Positions 10,578 through 21,828 of a stretch of DNA of 64,000 bases are shown here, one piece after another. The DNA is from Oscarella lobularis. Lineage: Eukaryota; Porifera; Homoscleromorpha; Homosclerophorida; Oscarellidae. Every line of letters starts with the position of its first letter. The first letter of the stretch is position 1. Location of the stretch: assembly GCF_947507565.1 (NCBI RefSeq), contig NC_089190.1, positions 124,001 through 188,000 of the forward strand, in the 5' to 3' direction. A program made the translations under genes and the position numbers. The notes beneath the pieces are model-generated. The model did no database searches. It saw nothing but the letters and a program-made list of their open reading frames with translations, and was not told the origin of the DNA.

Positions 10578-10760
10578 ACGGTTTGTCCGAGTGATATATT
10601 TTAATAAAAGACGCATTTGATAGTGCAATTATTATACGTTGTTTGTTTCTGATCTACGAAAAACGATCAATTATTGCTGTGACGTTCATACAGTCGTCCT
10701 GTTCAAAGGATATGCTGACCACGTTCCGGGTGGCGTCAGATACGTAAACATGCACATGTG
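10578..10760 (+). pseudogene. Short fragment of the 24.7-25.3 kb secreted-protein gene
   Basis: Nearly identical to 5493-5660 and stops abruptly at 'GTCAGATACGTAAACATGC'. It carries only the VLFKGYADHVPGGVRYV stretch of the gene. It sits directly downstream of the full-length repeat, as the longer version does at 5493, so the repeat end and gene fragment were copied as one unit. Confidence 0.5.
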
Positions 10761-10852
10761 ACCTAGCCAGCAAGAAATAATATTAGCATCTAAATTTATT
10801 ACATCAAACCAATGCTCTCTACTTTGGCTTTGTTTTCTTGTCAATGAATAGC

Positions 10853-12867
10853 ATAGAAACCTGTCTCGTCGACGACCAGGAACGACCAGAGACGAGCGGC
10901 GTAATTAAACGTAAACGAATGGGGACTCGTCACGTCTGTATGCACGTAATCCGGCTTCAGCGCGAGCGGCGACGAACCGCTGCGCCTTGGCAAGCCATCG
11001 AACGACGAGAGAAACTGAACGGCATTCGGTCTATAAGACCCGTCGTCGAAATCGCGCGGAAGAGACTTCGACTTCCCGTCGCCCGGAAAATGGGAGAGAA
11101 TTTATTTGCGACGTCAGATCGGTATCGACACGATACTGAAAATATTCGGCCAAGACGCCGCGACGCGACGATTCGATAGGCGACGCTTCTATTTTCAACG
11201 CGACCCCGTCGACCGTCATCGGAACGCGACCCGCCACGCGACCCCGCGCAAGCACGTGGAGCAACGCTCGACTGCCAATCAAAAAGCCTCGATCGTAGTC
11301 CCACTCATTCGTCTTCAGCGTCGCTTCGGTTAAATTGACCGTACCGTTCGTGCAAAAGACAGAGTCGATTGTCACGTTTCGGTTGAACACGTCGAAGCGA
11401 GCGTCGTAAGATATATAAACGGAGCCGACGGTGACGTCACTAGCAAAGACGTCGGATCCCATCGTCGCCGAGGCATTCGTCTCGACGACGAGTCGCCGAC
11501 GTATTGCCACCTTTCCGCGCGTAGACAAATTCAACGACCAACCGGAAGTCACGACAATGAAGTCGACGCTGAATCGAGCGACGTCAGAAACGGTGAGAAC
11601 GCTGTTCTTCTTCGCGCGCCCTCGCCGACGCAAACGCAGTTCGCAGCAGTCGCCCAAATTTAGATCGCCGACGAAGCGATTGTCCACGTGCATCCTAACG
11701 CAGCCAAACGCGGTTACGTTGTCATCGACTGGTCAATGAAGACGTCGACGTGATGTCTGCTCCTGTGTCGACGCGCGTCGGGACCGTATTGGGCAAGGAG
11801 GTTCTCCAAGAGTCCAGCTCGTACTCTTCACTCGTCGCTGGATACGAATGAACTTCCCACGTGCCATTTTCCGATCTCGTCGACACGTTGGCGTGACTAA
11901 AACGAAGCGAAACGGCGTAGAGTCGAATCGAGCCGTCGTTCACTCATCGACGATGCAGCGTCATTGTCAACCGATGCTGGGAACGTTGAACGCCGAAAAT
12001 TTGAATTCCACCACCGCCGAAATTCGCGACGTTCCAACGAACCGAATAATTGCTACTCAGTTCGACGACGACGAGGCCTCGATTGACGATACCGGAGGAA
12101 AAGCCGTCCGAATCTTCGTTACCGTCAGATTCAAGTTGGGCCCCTTTCAACATCATTGTCGACGACGCCTCGTTGACGACGAGACAGGCGCGACAGAAGA
12201 CGACGGACTGATTCATCGACGGTGCGAATGTGAAACGCCGACGATTCGTCCAGATGACGTTTCGTAGGCGTTTCTCGACGTAGAAACCGCGTTTGACGAG
12301 AGACAGGTCATTGACGACTATGCGACCTCGAACGGAGCTCGACGTTTGACTGCCGCCGTCGATGATTTCTCCGGACCAGACGAAGACGCTCGCATTGAGG
12401 GTTCCGCGTACTCTCAGCGTCGAGCCGACCAAATTGAATTGTAAAGTGACCGTCAATGTTACGCTGGCGTCGACGACGAGACGAGTGAAAGCGGAGAGAA
12501 TTTTCAGGGATTTGATCGTTGTGTTTCGATCGACGATCATGTCGAAGGATCGCGACGACGAGATCCTCACATCATCCGACGACCGAGGGACTATAAATAT
12601 ATAGTTAGTGACGGTTGATACCTCCGAATCAACTGGTACTGCGGTATAATCTATTTTAAAGCATAACGTACTGACTGGTTAGATAATTTCACCAAGTGAT
12701 TTAGAACTTCAAAAAAATGACCACCCTTCTTACGTGTTGCAACTCCAGTTGTTAGGATCGCTCCACCGAATTCCACTACCCATCCACACGCAGGTTCTCG
12801 CGTCGGCACTCCATGAGAGTCGAAGAAGGAGTACTGCGAAACAAGCGAGCAATTGAGTCGATCCCAT
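10853..12867 (-). pseudogene. Truncated inverted copy of the PA14 giant-protein gene (5' part)
   Basis: Reverse complement of 53059-56064 apart from insertions in the other copy. Exon 1 (12867 down to about 12734) encodes a signal peptide and the WSDPNNWSC motif. After an intron of about 150 nt the long exon runs to about 10853, where homology stops inside the first PA14 domain at the codons for ETGF. The minus-strand reading is broken into three open pieces (about 12570-11944, 11943-11722, 11693-11031) by indels. With the 3' three quarters missing and the frame broken, this is a relic. It preserves the empty-site version of intron 1 that carries a ~974 bp insertion at 53204-54177. Confidence 0.75.
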
Positions 12868-13902
12868 TCACGGCCAAGCTAGGAGAAAAATGCGGTTAAG
12901 AAGCGCACGAAACGGATACTAGTACAATACGAGGAACGAATCAGAGTGTGTGGGAGTCCACCCTTAGACAAGCTGACGGCGTGGGCGCGTTTCCTCTAAC
13001 GGACCACAACTGTGCGTTGGCGATCCATCCCAATCTCTCTATTTGTCAACCACGGAGCAGCTGACGGTGTAACGAAGAACAGTCTGTGTGGGTGAATACT
13101 ACACCGCGAGCCCGCATATTTATGCAATGTAATCACGAAATAATCTTCTTCGAGTTTACTTTAAATTTAGGGTAAATTGTGTAGCTAGGTAATACTGTAC
13201 GGCGCCCGGCAGATTGGTCAACACGCGTCGAGGGTTTTCCATCCTAAAATATTCACCATCACCTGTGACGTCATTGAAGGAGAGTTGACTGGTGTGGTCC
13301 GCTGAGACAGCTGAAAGCAAAGCGCTCTCGCACGATCAGATGCTAGAGAAACGCGTTATTTCACCTCGATCGTGACGCATTCGTCTCGAAACCGTTTCCT
13401 TCGCTCCTCGAACGTGTTCCCGTCGCTTTCAGTGGACGATTTTGCCGCGTTTTAGCCCAACGAGTACGATGCCGCTATTTCGTTGCTTTTTGCCTGGAAA
13501 AGAAGCTGGGTTTAGCTGGGAATAAGCTCAGTTTATCACCGTTACAGTTTCGGTAATCTCCAGGTTTATCTTTACGAGCGTTTTACGGCAAAATAATAAC
13601 ATTGGGCGTAGCTATACAGGGCAGGGCTCCGCGAAAACTTGTTTCAACGTCACACTGCTTCTTCTTCAAGCATCTATATCTCCTTTGCAGAAAAGCAGGT
13701 TGTGTTATCTACAGGTTATCAACAACAAAGCCTCACCCCTCCAATGATCGAGCAGCAAAAACAGGTCACGTCGCGCGCTCGTAAGGAGGATAAAACTTCC
13801 AGATTTGTTTGACCAAAAGACATGAAATGCCATACTTGCTATGTAGTCGCTCCACTCAAAGTTGAATGCAGCGTATCCTAACGAGGTTGAAAGCTTCGTT
13901 TC
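12868..13902. other. Duplicated upstream DNA (inverted match to 51241-53058)
   Basis: No gene seen. The stretch matches the reverse complement of the region upstream of the large PA14 gene, for example 'GACGGCGTGGGCGCGTTTCC' near 12970 and 'GTCGAGGGTTTTCC' near 13230. It lacks the foldback and hairpin elements found at 52072-52655 and 52698-52780 and the local tandem duplication at about 52655-52920. Confidence 0.5.
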
Positions 13903-14430
13903 TTAGCTTAGTAGTTTGTCACGTACTTCCGCTATGTTGCTAGAAGAATCTTCTTTTATTGCGTACAGACATGCAGTAATGATTTCACCGTCTTCCACCT
14001 TAACGTAATGAGATTTCCCAATGATTAAAACTTTGAAGCTCGCCTTGCAAAGAATAGTTTTCAAACACAATGCGTCTGGAAGAAATCTGCAATTATTTAC
14101 GTTCTGCAGAAAAAAGTTTTTCCATAAAGCTTTTCAACAATTTTTTTAACAAAATTCCTCACTTTGTATTTGCTCAGGTAGGGAACGTTCGAAGAGTCGT
14201 GCACGTGATCGCGCCCCCACGTATGGGTATCGCCTACGTAAACTCGCCCGTGCTTGTACTCTCCCGTTGCCAAACAGTCTCCAATGCTTGCTAGAAATTT
14301 GGCTCCTAAAAGGATTGAAAAAAGATTAATTTGATTGATATATTGCGTTGACTCTTCTTTTGCCTGCTTGTGAAGTGATTGCACACGTGATAGGAGCCTG
14401 AGTGGCCGGCGAGGTTCCTTGCGAGTCCAG
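13903..14430 (-). CDS. Unrecognised small secreted-type protein, copy A
   Basis: Minus strand. The last exon 14103-13903 (67 codons including stop) reads NVNNCRFLPDALCLKTILC and ends SNIAEVRDKLLS. The middle exon 14305-14151 begins GAKFLASIGDCLATGEYKHG and contains VGDTHTWGRDHVHDSSN. The upstream exon, ending at 14364, reads LDSQGTSPATQAPITCAITS. Phases match at both joins, but the first intron would be GC-AG (CAAGCAG/GCAAAAG). In the partner copy at 50707 the same exon begins with a hydrophobic leader (YFVSLLVLEFALCGKVL), suggesting secretion; here that leader is degraded. The paired cysteines fit an extracellular protein. No family recognised, and loss of function is possible. Confidence 0.4.
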
Positions 14431-15011
14431 GAAGTTTTCAGTTTTTCATCCAAGAACTAAAAATTTTCAGTTTTTCTATATAGGCTCTTGATAACTTGAC
14501 TTCTCGCGGCCATCTCCCCCTGATCCCTTCTCTACGAGATGCTACAGGACTTCGGAATTTGCGGATAGACTCTTTAACAGAGCGTAAAATGCGCCCTAAA
14601 GGCTAATAGGACTTCTTCGTGGTCGCAGCAGATGCAAGGCGTCTCGTAGGCGCGTTGGATCGACGAAACGAAGCATCCAGCGTCTTTCAAGCAGCAGTCC
14701 TTCATGAATTCGCAAAGGACGATTCGAGCGAGAAAGGAAGAAGCCGCGATTTGTCAACAATGACCTAGGTATGAAGGCCATTCCCGTATGCTTCCTTATT
14801 TGGTTGCCACGTGGGGAGCAAAATCAAAGGCTAGTGGAAATATTAGGCGTGATTCCGTAACGCTAACGCAAACACAAAGCGAGTCGTTTAAGATAGACAC
14901 AAAGCAACAAGAAAAGAGAAAATCATCGTATCAGTTCTCTACAAGGGGAGTGGTATGATAGTTTTAGCGACAAACGTCTTGAAGGCAGACGCCAATCGTG
15001 CATCCTTTCGC
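14431..15011. other. Gene-free stretch
   Basis: Short open frames only, none with recognisable protein pattern. The repeated ATTTTCAGTTTTTC motif near 14430-14480 marks the degraded 5' end of the preceding gene copy. Confidence 0.3.
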
Positions 15012-16103
15012 CTATTTGATCTTTCTAACATAGCATTCAAACCCCTCATCGACCTTCTCCTGACACTTCTCCTCGTGTTTCTTTACACACTTTTTGTACG
15101 CTTTACATGCCCGACTCTTCCATCTATTTCTTATCTCTTTGCACGGCTTCTTGAACCCGCTTTTCGGCTCTTTGCATTTCTTAGGGGCCTTTTCAATGCA
15201 CGCATCCGCTAATTTGCTTGGAGACTTCTCAACTAGGGCTTCGTCATCGAAGACAATTTTCGGTCTGTTCATTCCCTGCACGGGGTACTTCTTCCCCACC
15301 TTGAATAGTTTCTTTTGGTCGCAAACGCGAGCAATGGTCGCATTGACTTCGCTTTCTTCGGCGACTGGTTTCTTTGCGTCTTGCTTCAAAACCTTACACA
15401 CGACATAAAAAAATGTTCTGAGGGCCTATGACCTACGTACTTCGTCGACAATTAACGTGATTACATTCCATTCTCCTTCTGGGACAATATTTTCCACGGT
15501 TATCATGTAGGCTATATTCAATCAGACGCACGTGAGTAAGCAAACAGGAAAAATTCGAAATTTTTACCAAAGCTGTGGCGACATTGAGCCTCGCACAATC
15601 GATTAGGGTGCTCTTTGAAATTCGAAGGACATCGTGCTAGGAGGAGAAGTTCAATAAAGTGACCCTTTCCCACAGGGCCCTTCTATAGCGGATACCTGCT
15701 CCACAAACACAAGTAGGAGAATCTCGCTTTTCTGTCTTTTTGCAATTCACAGACAGCTGCGCCGGAGAGTTGCCCAACGTGTAAAATTTCTCGCATCTTT
15801 CATCTGCACATAAGTTGGTATAGGCTAAAGATTGTGGGTCAAATTTCAATGATTCATACCTGGCTCATAATAGTCATAGACTCTTAATGCGTGTGTGAAT
15901 CTTGTTCTTTTCAATAGAAGTCTGAGAAGGCTCATCGATTAATAACAGGGTTAGATCCTGCTGAGGAATTGTGTTCAAAGTAATCAAGATTTGAGAGGAT
16001 GACGTTTGAGGGCGTGTCAAAGTGGCATCAATCCTCACCTCCACTCCAGAGCGGCTCTGGAGAGTTTTCTTCCCCGCGGTTGGCCAAAGAAATGATGTTC
16101 TTG
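15012..16103 (-). pseudogene. Complement C3/thioester-protein-like C-terminal fragment (receptor-binding region plus C345C/NTR)
   Basis: Minus-strand exons with matching phases: 15860-about 16103, 15824-15696, 15636-15568, 15511-15441 and 15392-15012 (introns 35-59 nt). The first ends in the alpha-2-macroglobulin-type receptor-binding pattern SSQILITLNTIPQQDLTLLL ... LRVYDYYEP, aligning with human A2M's HVLIYLDKVS...VKVYDYYE. Next comes a Cys-rich link (LCADERCEKF..., CVCGA, RLCEAQCRHSFA) as in C3. Then an NTR/C345C fold: YMITVENIVPEGEWNVITLI ... VCDQKKLFKVGKKYPVQGMN, with a Lys/Cys-rich tail ending CYVRKIK. A one-base shift lies in the receptor-binding exon just before VYDYYEP, and everything N-terminal (macroglobulin domains, thioester) is missing because another gene ends at 16296. 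A truncated duplicate is the best reading. Confidence 0.6.
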
Positions 16104-16295
16104 CTCTGGCACTGGTGGCGAGCTGTCTGAAGTGATGAAGAGACGTAATATATACGAACGTGGGAGAATGGCACCTTTACTAGGTTTTTGTAGGCGTGGA
16201 GGCAAAGGTGCGAGTGAACAGAAGACGTACGTGTTGCATAAACTTCTCCACATGCAGGTAAAGAAACAAGAAGTCAGTTTGAACAAAGAAAAGAA

Positions 16296-16902
16296 CTAGT
16301 ACGTCTTGCTCAAGTAGTCGGCAAAATACGACAACTGATCGATGAATTTCCAGTGAGTGCGTCCGCTTTCATTTAAGCCACTCGGCTGCGGCTCATGGTG
16401 ATCGTATGTTTTTCCAGTGTTCTGCTTGAAGGACTTCGCTCGTTCGGCAATAGCCTGTTTCAGGTGTAATTTGACGTTACTGACACTCCAGTGCTCTTTT
16501 GGAGGGTTCTTCAGAATCGGCGGCTTTTCCTTGCCCTTTTTCGTTTCGAAAATTTGATAGTAAGTGAGACCTTGAACAATGGCGCCTCTGAGAGAAAAAC
16601 ATAGATACTTATAACTAGTTTATTTAACTGATAGTTACTTCTTGACGAAGCCGTCTGAATCGATTTCACTATTGCTAACTTTATACTTCAAGTCATCTAT
16701 GACGATTGCTTTTTCATAACAAGCGTCTCTCCACGATAGAACGATGGGATCACCAATAGCGTCGACTTGCTAGAAGAGTCGACACGCAGTTCTTGGCATG
16801 AAGTCTGTTTCAAGACACTTAATTAATTTTTATTACCTGTTCTGTTGCAGCCTCTTCATGCGTCATCGTCGATTGAAGTATCGTTATTCTAGATAGATTC
16901 AT
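16296..16902 (-). CDS. Unrecognised 162-residue protein
   Basis: Three minus-strand exons with GT-AG introns and perfect phase: 16902-16837 (22 codons from ATG), 16769-16639 and 16587-16296 (stop TAG). The protein starts MNLSRITILQSTMTHEEAA, continues with AIGDPIVLSWRDACYEKAIV and GAIVQGLTYYQIFETKKGK, and ends HWKFIDQLSYFADYLSKTY. It has no signal peptide or membrane helix, is Lys-rich in the middle and has an aromatic C-terminal helix. I do not recognise the family. The clean gene model in a neighbourhood of relics suggests it is expressed. Confidence 0.55.
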
Positions 16903-17938
16903 ATACAGTATAGACACAGGTAGCTCGCCCGCGATTCTAGCCGCGATGGATCTCTGCAATGCAGCTAGCCTAAGCTAACATAAGGGTCTTTTGCAGCTTA
17001 TTTTATTAAGCTATATTTGTTGAAACTTCCTAAATCTCTCTAGATTTCTTGAAGAATAGCAAAGGGGTTTCCAGGGGTACTTAAAGGAGCTAGGTCTGAA
17101 TAACCGAATCTGAATCTCACACTATAAGTGTGGGGGCGCTTACCTTCTCCTTGTATCGCTGTGTTTCTTTTGTGATCTGGCTTTAGAGATGGACTTGCCC
17201 TTATATACATGCGGAGAGGAAACCGCATGCGACGTCATCGAACGCATTCAACAATCTTACTTCCTTAAGCACCCACGCCCTATTGTTTCTTCGAGCTCAC
17301 AAATGTGGTTTGGCTGCATGCTGACGCGTCCGGTGACGCATTCGGTTATTTTCTGACAGCTGCATTGCATTGAAAGGCTTAACTGGGATGAGAGGATCGA
17401 GATCTTTCCATTTCTTCTCAATCCCTCGTCTTATCTGTACATCTAGCGACTTCCACGTACTTTCGCGGCTCAGTACCTATTGATCGCGCGTCATGCAGCT
17501 TACTTTACTTCCGTGCAGAAACTAAGTCAGCTGGCTTAATTTCGCCCGCAGGAAAACGCTCCCCTCTAAATGTATAATCGAATTAGCATTTCATTATGCG
17601 GCGTCAGCTGTAGCAATTACACTCGACCGAACCGCCAACTGCCACATACATGCAGGGGAGACCCGCCGAGTACGCGTACGTGTTCGGATCTGACTGAAAC
17701 GAAGAGGAAGAAGATACGAAACGATACCCCAAGCTGAATTAAGAAATTCAAAAACACGTCGCTAGAATAGAAACGTCATAATTCTTCCAAACGAGTACCG
17801 AGGAAAACGTCATTTATACACAATCAAAGGAGACTATTAATACTGTAAACCGAATCGGCGAGGGAGCAAGACTAAGGGTTCAGCCGTGTTAGACCAGCAA
17901 AAGGCCAGTCCTGCTTGCGATCATACACTCGTACTCTC
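16903..17938. other. Gene-free stretch
   Basis: Nothing recognised. It probably contains the upstream region of the 16296-16902 gene. Open frames are short and compositionally random. Confidence 0.3.
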
Positions 17939-18930
17939 ATCCACGCCCACACAATTGCATGAAAGACAAATGCAGAAGATGAAACGTCGTCTTTTCGGGA
18001 GTCGGAATCCTAAATAAATAATAAATAGGTAAATAATTAATCTAATTAATTAATATACTTTTTTTGGGATTTTTGCTCCGCCAAATCGAACCTCTTCGCG
18101 AAGTAGCGAAAAGTGAGGCTCATAACTCGACAACCCTAGCATATAATTAATTTTCTTCACATGTTACCTTTGGCCATAGATTAAATATTTATTCTATGTT
18201 TTGGCTTACCAAATCGGCGTCAAGTCCATAGAGACAAATGTCTCGTGTTGGGATCGTAGTCCGCTTGGGTTCGAATATAGTCTATGATTATATGTTCGCC
18301 TTCGTCGGGAACCTAAACGAAAATAATAATAATTTATTTAGTCACGTATTGATTACTGACGTCATGTCCCGATAAAATGACGTTGACGTTTAATTCGCCA
18401 CTTTCGATCAGTCGACATGTTCTTATTGACGAAATATTTGAGCCGTTCGTTCAATTTCACCATGAACTCAGTCCCTAGATGACAACGGCGATGACAACTA
18501 TTAATAATTCTATTAATTCTCTGACTTCACAAAATCGCGCTTACCGGGCGTTATGCAATTCGAATCGAAGCGAGCCCGTTCCGGCAACGTTTCGCAGCGC
18601 GAAAGCGCCTTTATGATCTGATAAAAAAAAACGAATCCCGTCTAATTCCTTATAAGGAGACATTCGAAAACGCACCGAAATCGACGTCCGCGTTGCTGGT
18701 TCATCTTCGCGTGAGGCGCGACGCCGTCGACGGCCATGACGAAGACGCGAAGCGGTTCAAGAGAACCTGACGTATTTGTTTACGGGTGGCGTAAGAATTC
18801 GCGTTCTTTTTTCTTTTTCTTTACCTCGATGTAGTGGAAGATGTCCGTGAAGATTTTCTCCTCGCTGATGCGAAAGTGCACGTCGTCGTTCGGATACGGG
18901 CAGATGTGAATGATGCCGTTCATGTCTAAA
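17939..18930 (-). pseudogene. XRN1: XRN1-type 5'-3' exoribonuclease fragment
   Basis: Minus-strand exon relics follow the N-terminal nuclease core of XRN1 in order: [153 protein letters not shown] and PEKTTFHLLHLSFM. XRN1 degrades decapped mRNA in the cytoplasm. The initiator exon (MGVPKFYRW) and everything after the core are missing. Reading frame is lost at least twice, before LNVNVILSG and between RH and CLYGLDADL. Introns are retained, so this is a duplicated genomic fragment, not a retrocopy. The functional gene should be elsewhere. Confidence 0.8.
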
Positions 18931-19253
18931 CTGCGAAAAAAACAAAAGAGATAGTTGATGTTATAGATAAGTCATATTATACAGGCAGAAGTTCCCTCAC
19001 CTCATCTATTCGTATTACTGGACACACAAATTTATTAATTAATTAGAAGGCCAAGCCTAATTAGTAGGCCTGGGAAGAACATGCACGGCAATTAAATTAC
19101 TTATTTGAAATCTTTGTCAAGTGTACAAAACATCTATCACAGTAAGTAAACTGCTTTGTCAAATACGAAAGTAAAAACGTCCAGCATTCTAGGAACAATA
19201 AAACAAAAAAAAAGAGTTCGCGCAACAAACAATTTCAGAACATTTATCGAATA
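18931..19253. other. Gene-free AT-rich spacer
   Basis: AT-rich sequence between the XRN1 relic and the BTB gene. The part from about 19020 resembles 35220-35430, the 3' flank of the second BTB copy, so it belongs to the duplicated BTB unit. Confidence 0.4.
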
Positions 19254-20726
19254 TCACACAAGGTGAAATGATACGCATTTTCCAGCATCCGACGTCAATA
19301 TGTGAAGATAAAACGAAGAAACTGCCTTTCCCGCCAAATTGTATTGTCCAAAGGCCGTCGCATTGACATTTACGAGCAAAAGAGAAGAACTAAGATCAAC
19401 TTCAAAACTCACTGTAAAACTCTCTGTTTTACCAAGTCTAGGATCGCCTTTCTCCGTGTTGGTTACGTCACACGGCGAAGAGAGCTCGGACCAAAGCGGT
19501 GCAATCTTTTTGGAATAGCTATCAAGACTTGACAGACGTATGCCGTAACAGGGAGTGTAAAATAATGATGTCTCAAAGCGTGCATCTACGGTGATTGCCG
19601 TAGCTCGACCTGTATCACGCATGTTGACCCATAACGTAATGTTCCCCGTTGTACAGTCATTGGTAGAAACAGAATAGGATCCTCCGCCATAGGAAATACT
19701 AGCGACTGTATTCTTTTCAGACAATCGATAAGAGCTATTATCTTTGAACTGCAGGGGAGGATTTACATAGCGCGGATTGCATTGAAGAAAACCGTCACGA
19801 TTTGAAGACACAGCGTCGGGTAGATGACGAAGTGACAAAGCGTCGAGAACAGTGTCAGGTGAAAAGAGACCACTTTCTCGAACAGGGCCAAGGAGTTGCT
19901 GAGTTGTCATCAGCGGAAGGCGAATATTACTCAGCAAGGCATTGACAGATTCTTTGTCTTTAGTTCGGCTCTCTTTGTAGTCAAACCAACGACGAAGGGC
20001 AAGAAAAAGTTCCATTTCCGGAACTTCGATTTCGCCTTCCAAAATTGCTAAAAGAAGACTTTCACTGACACATTCCACAAACGAGGTAGATTTCATCACA
20101 ACTAAAGGTTTTTTGAAAATAATATTAATGCACATTTCGAGGAGATTATCATCGTTTAGCTGCTCGGCAAAGCGAAGTAAATAGCAAACGTTGCTTGGGG
20201 AAACGTTTTCCTTCACCCACTCTAGGCACTCATCTCTCAAGTCTGCAACATTGTAGTAATCAGCTATAATTTCAATATGTGGTATTAAAGAAGACTGTGC
20301 TTTGATCGATCCAGTGTAGAGAAAACGAAGGAAGAGTTCAAATGGAGCTGGATCGTAATGGGAAGCGCCAATTTCACTGCTGGTGCTTTCTTTTAGAGAA
20401 CCGTAAAGCATTCTGGCCATAACGTCGCTTTGGACAGCTAAAACAAGGCGATGAGCGCGAAATTTCTTGCGATCTTCGCCGACGAAAAGAGTGACGTCGG
20501 TGAAATCACCATTTTCGTACAACTCGGTCCACTTTTTTGTAATATTAGTCTTTGCCTCAAGTACAACTTCACTTCTTTCAATCGATGGCACGGCTGGACG
20601 CGAAGAAATTGCAGGCGAAGAGCTTTTGCAGCCATCTCTCCGGGAATCGCACACGACGAAAAGCCCGGATAATTCTACCTTTGTACAGACACGGATTGTA
20701 GAGAAATGGATATGAAACGCACGCAC
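19254..20726 (-). CDS. BTB-BACK domain protein with PHR-like C-terminus (intact copy)
   Basis: One continuous 490-codon frame without introns. Residues about 65-180 form a BTB/POZ domain (WTELYENGDFTDVTLFVGED, KKFRAHRLVLAVQSDVMARM, LFLRFLYTGSIK). Residues about 190-295 form a BACK domain (DECLEWVKENVSPSNVCYLL, MELFLALRRWFDYKE, LLSNIRLPLMTTQQLLGPV). The last ~160 residues are beta-rich (TVASISYGGGSYSVS, NITLWVNM) and placed like the PHR domain of BTBD1/2/3/6, adaptors for Cullin-3 ubiquitin ligases; a role as a CUL3 substrate adaptor is inference. The start used is the ATG at 20726; a later Met is possible. Three further copies or fragments in this window (26400, 34746, 35437) show an expanding family. 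Confidence 0.8.
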   Translation of the reverse strand: MRAFHIHFSTIRVCTKVELSGLFVVCDSRRDGCKSSSPAISSRPAVPSIERSEVVLEAKTNITKKWTELYENGDFTDVTLFVGEDRKKFRAHRLVLAVQSDVMARMLYGSLKESTSSEIGASHYDPAPFELFLRFLYTGSIKAQSSLIPHIEIIADYYNVADLRDECLEWVKENVSPSNVCYLLRFAEQLNDDNLLEMCINIIFKKPLVVMKSTSFVECVSESLLLAILEGEIEVPEMELFLALRRWFDYKESRTKDKESVNALLSNIRLPLMTTQQLLGPVRESGLFSPDTVLDALSLRHLPDAVSSNRDGFLQCNPRYVNPPLQFKDNSSYRLSEKNTVASISYGGGSYSVSTNDCTTGNITLWVNMRDTGRATAITVDARFETSLFYTPCYGIRLSSLDSYSKKIAPLWSELSSPCDVTNTEKGDPRLGKTESFTVSFEVDLSSSLLLVNVNATAFGQYNLAGKAVSSFYLHILTSDAGKCVSFHLV

Positions 20727-21828
20727 GCTAGTGGGATCATCCGTGACATGGTCACGTGACCGATCTTGCCCGGATAGTTAACCCAGTTGCCTCCGTTGCC
20801 TCCCCGGTAGTCCTAAAATTGGCTTGTATTGACAATGGCAAAATTCGCACATGCTTAGTCCTTAACGTTTTCATGAAAAAACAACCCATTTTTAACTAAG
20901 CAGTGACAGGTAACATTGAATTGTTCCCAAAGGTCACGGTACAGAACCGAAAAGTAGCAAAGTGCAGAGAGACTAACTATTAGAAGCTTAGAGGAAGCAT
21001 ACCTAGCCTTTCTCGCTCTGCTGCTTGTCTGTTAATTAATTCCGCTCAGCATTTTTTCGACCTCTTTCTAGCGCAAACCCGCTCGTTCATATATTAGTCG
21101 GGGTTGTAGGGCCATTCTACAGTGGCAGTTCTATCTACTAAAACTACAGTATGCGGCTGACTCTCTACAGTTCTCCCAGAAATGCTACACAAACTCCTTC
21201 ACCATTCCGAGCATAAAAATGCCCGTACTCGGCTATAACGCGACGAAACCGGCCTTGCTTGTGGACAAAGCCACAGCAAGGATCATTATTAAACCGTTCC
21301 TTATCTTACTGGCGACGCAAACGTAAGCGAATTGACGAAAACGCTACACAACCCCTTCCGAAGTAGGTCTCGTGAGAAAACGCGTGAAAACGCTCTTACG
21401 AAACCTCCAATAATTTAGGCAAATGGTGCGCTAGGTACTTCGAAGATGTAGGCATCGATTTACGTTAATCATAGACGGGTGGCGATTAATCTCTTTAGTC
21501 AAACAGCACTTGAGTGTGCCAAGCACAAGCGGAGACACGGGGGCGGGGCATGTCACGGATGATCCCACGCAACATACGGTAGCGTGCGTGCGTTTCATAT
21601 CCATTTCTCTACAATCCGTGGTACAGACCACCGTTTTGCGTTCCTGGTCGGCGTACAGTTGTGTTACAGCTGTGTTTCCCCTGGGTTCTCACTTGAATCC
21701 CTATAATGAATATGCAGATCACAGTTATTTGGGGCCCAATATAGGAAATGAAATGAACGTTTTGCACACCCATTATTTGCCAGCTTTTGTGCTACATACC
21801 GCTCAAGTTTCTCTGTAGGAGACGATAT
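20727..21828. repeat. Short inverted repeat flanking BTB upstream DNA
   Basis: 20685-20750 and about 21545-21625 are inverted copies of each other (core GAAATGGATATGAAACGCAC against GTGCGTTTCATATCCATTTC, with GGATCATCCGTGACATG). From about 21620 to 21710 the sequence matches the flank of the second BTB copy at 36910-37020. No gene seen. Confidence 0.5.

Noticed and set aside
15860-16103. Intron explaining the frame change before VYDYYEP in the C3-like fragment
   Set aside because: A GTGAGG donor at about 16041 and a CTCAG acceptor at about 15925 would splice out the very segment that aligns with the A2M receptor-binding domain, so a frame shift in a relic is more likely.
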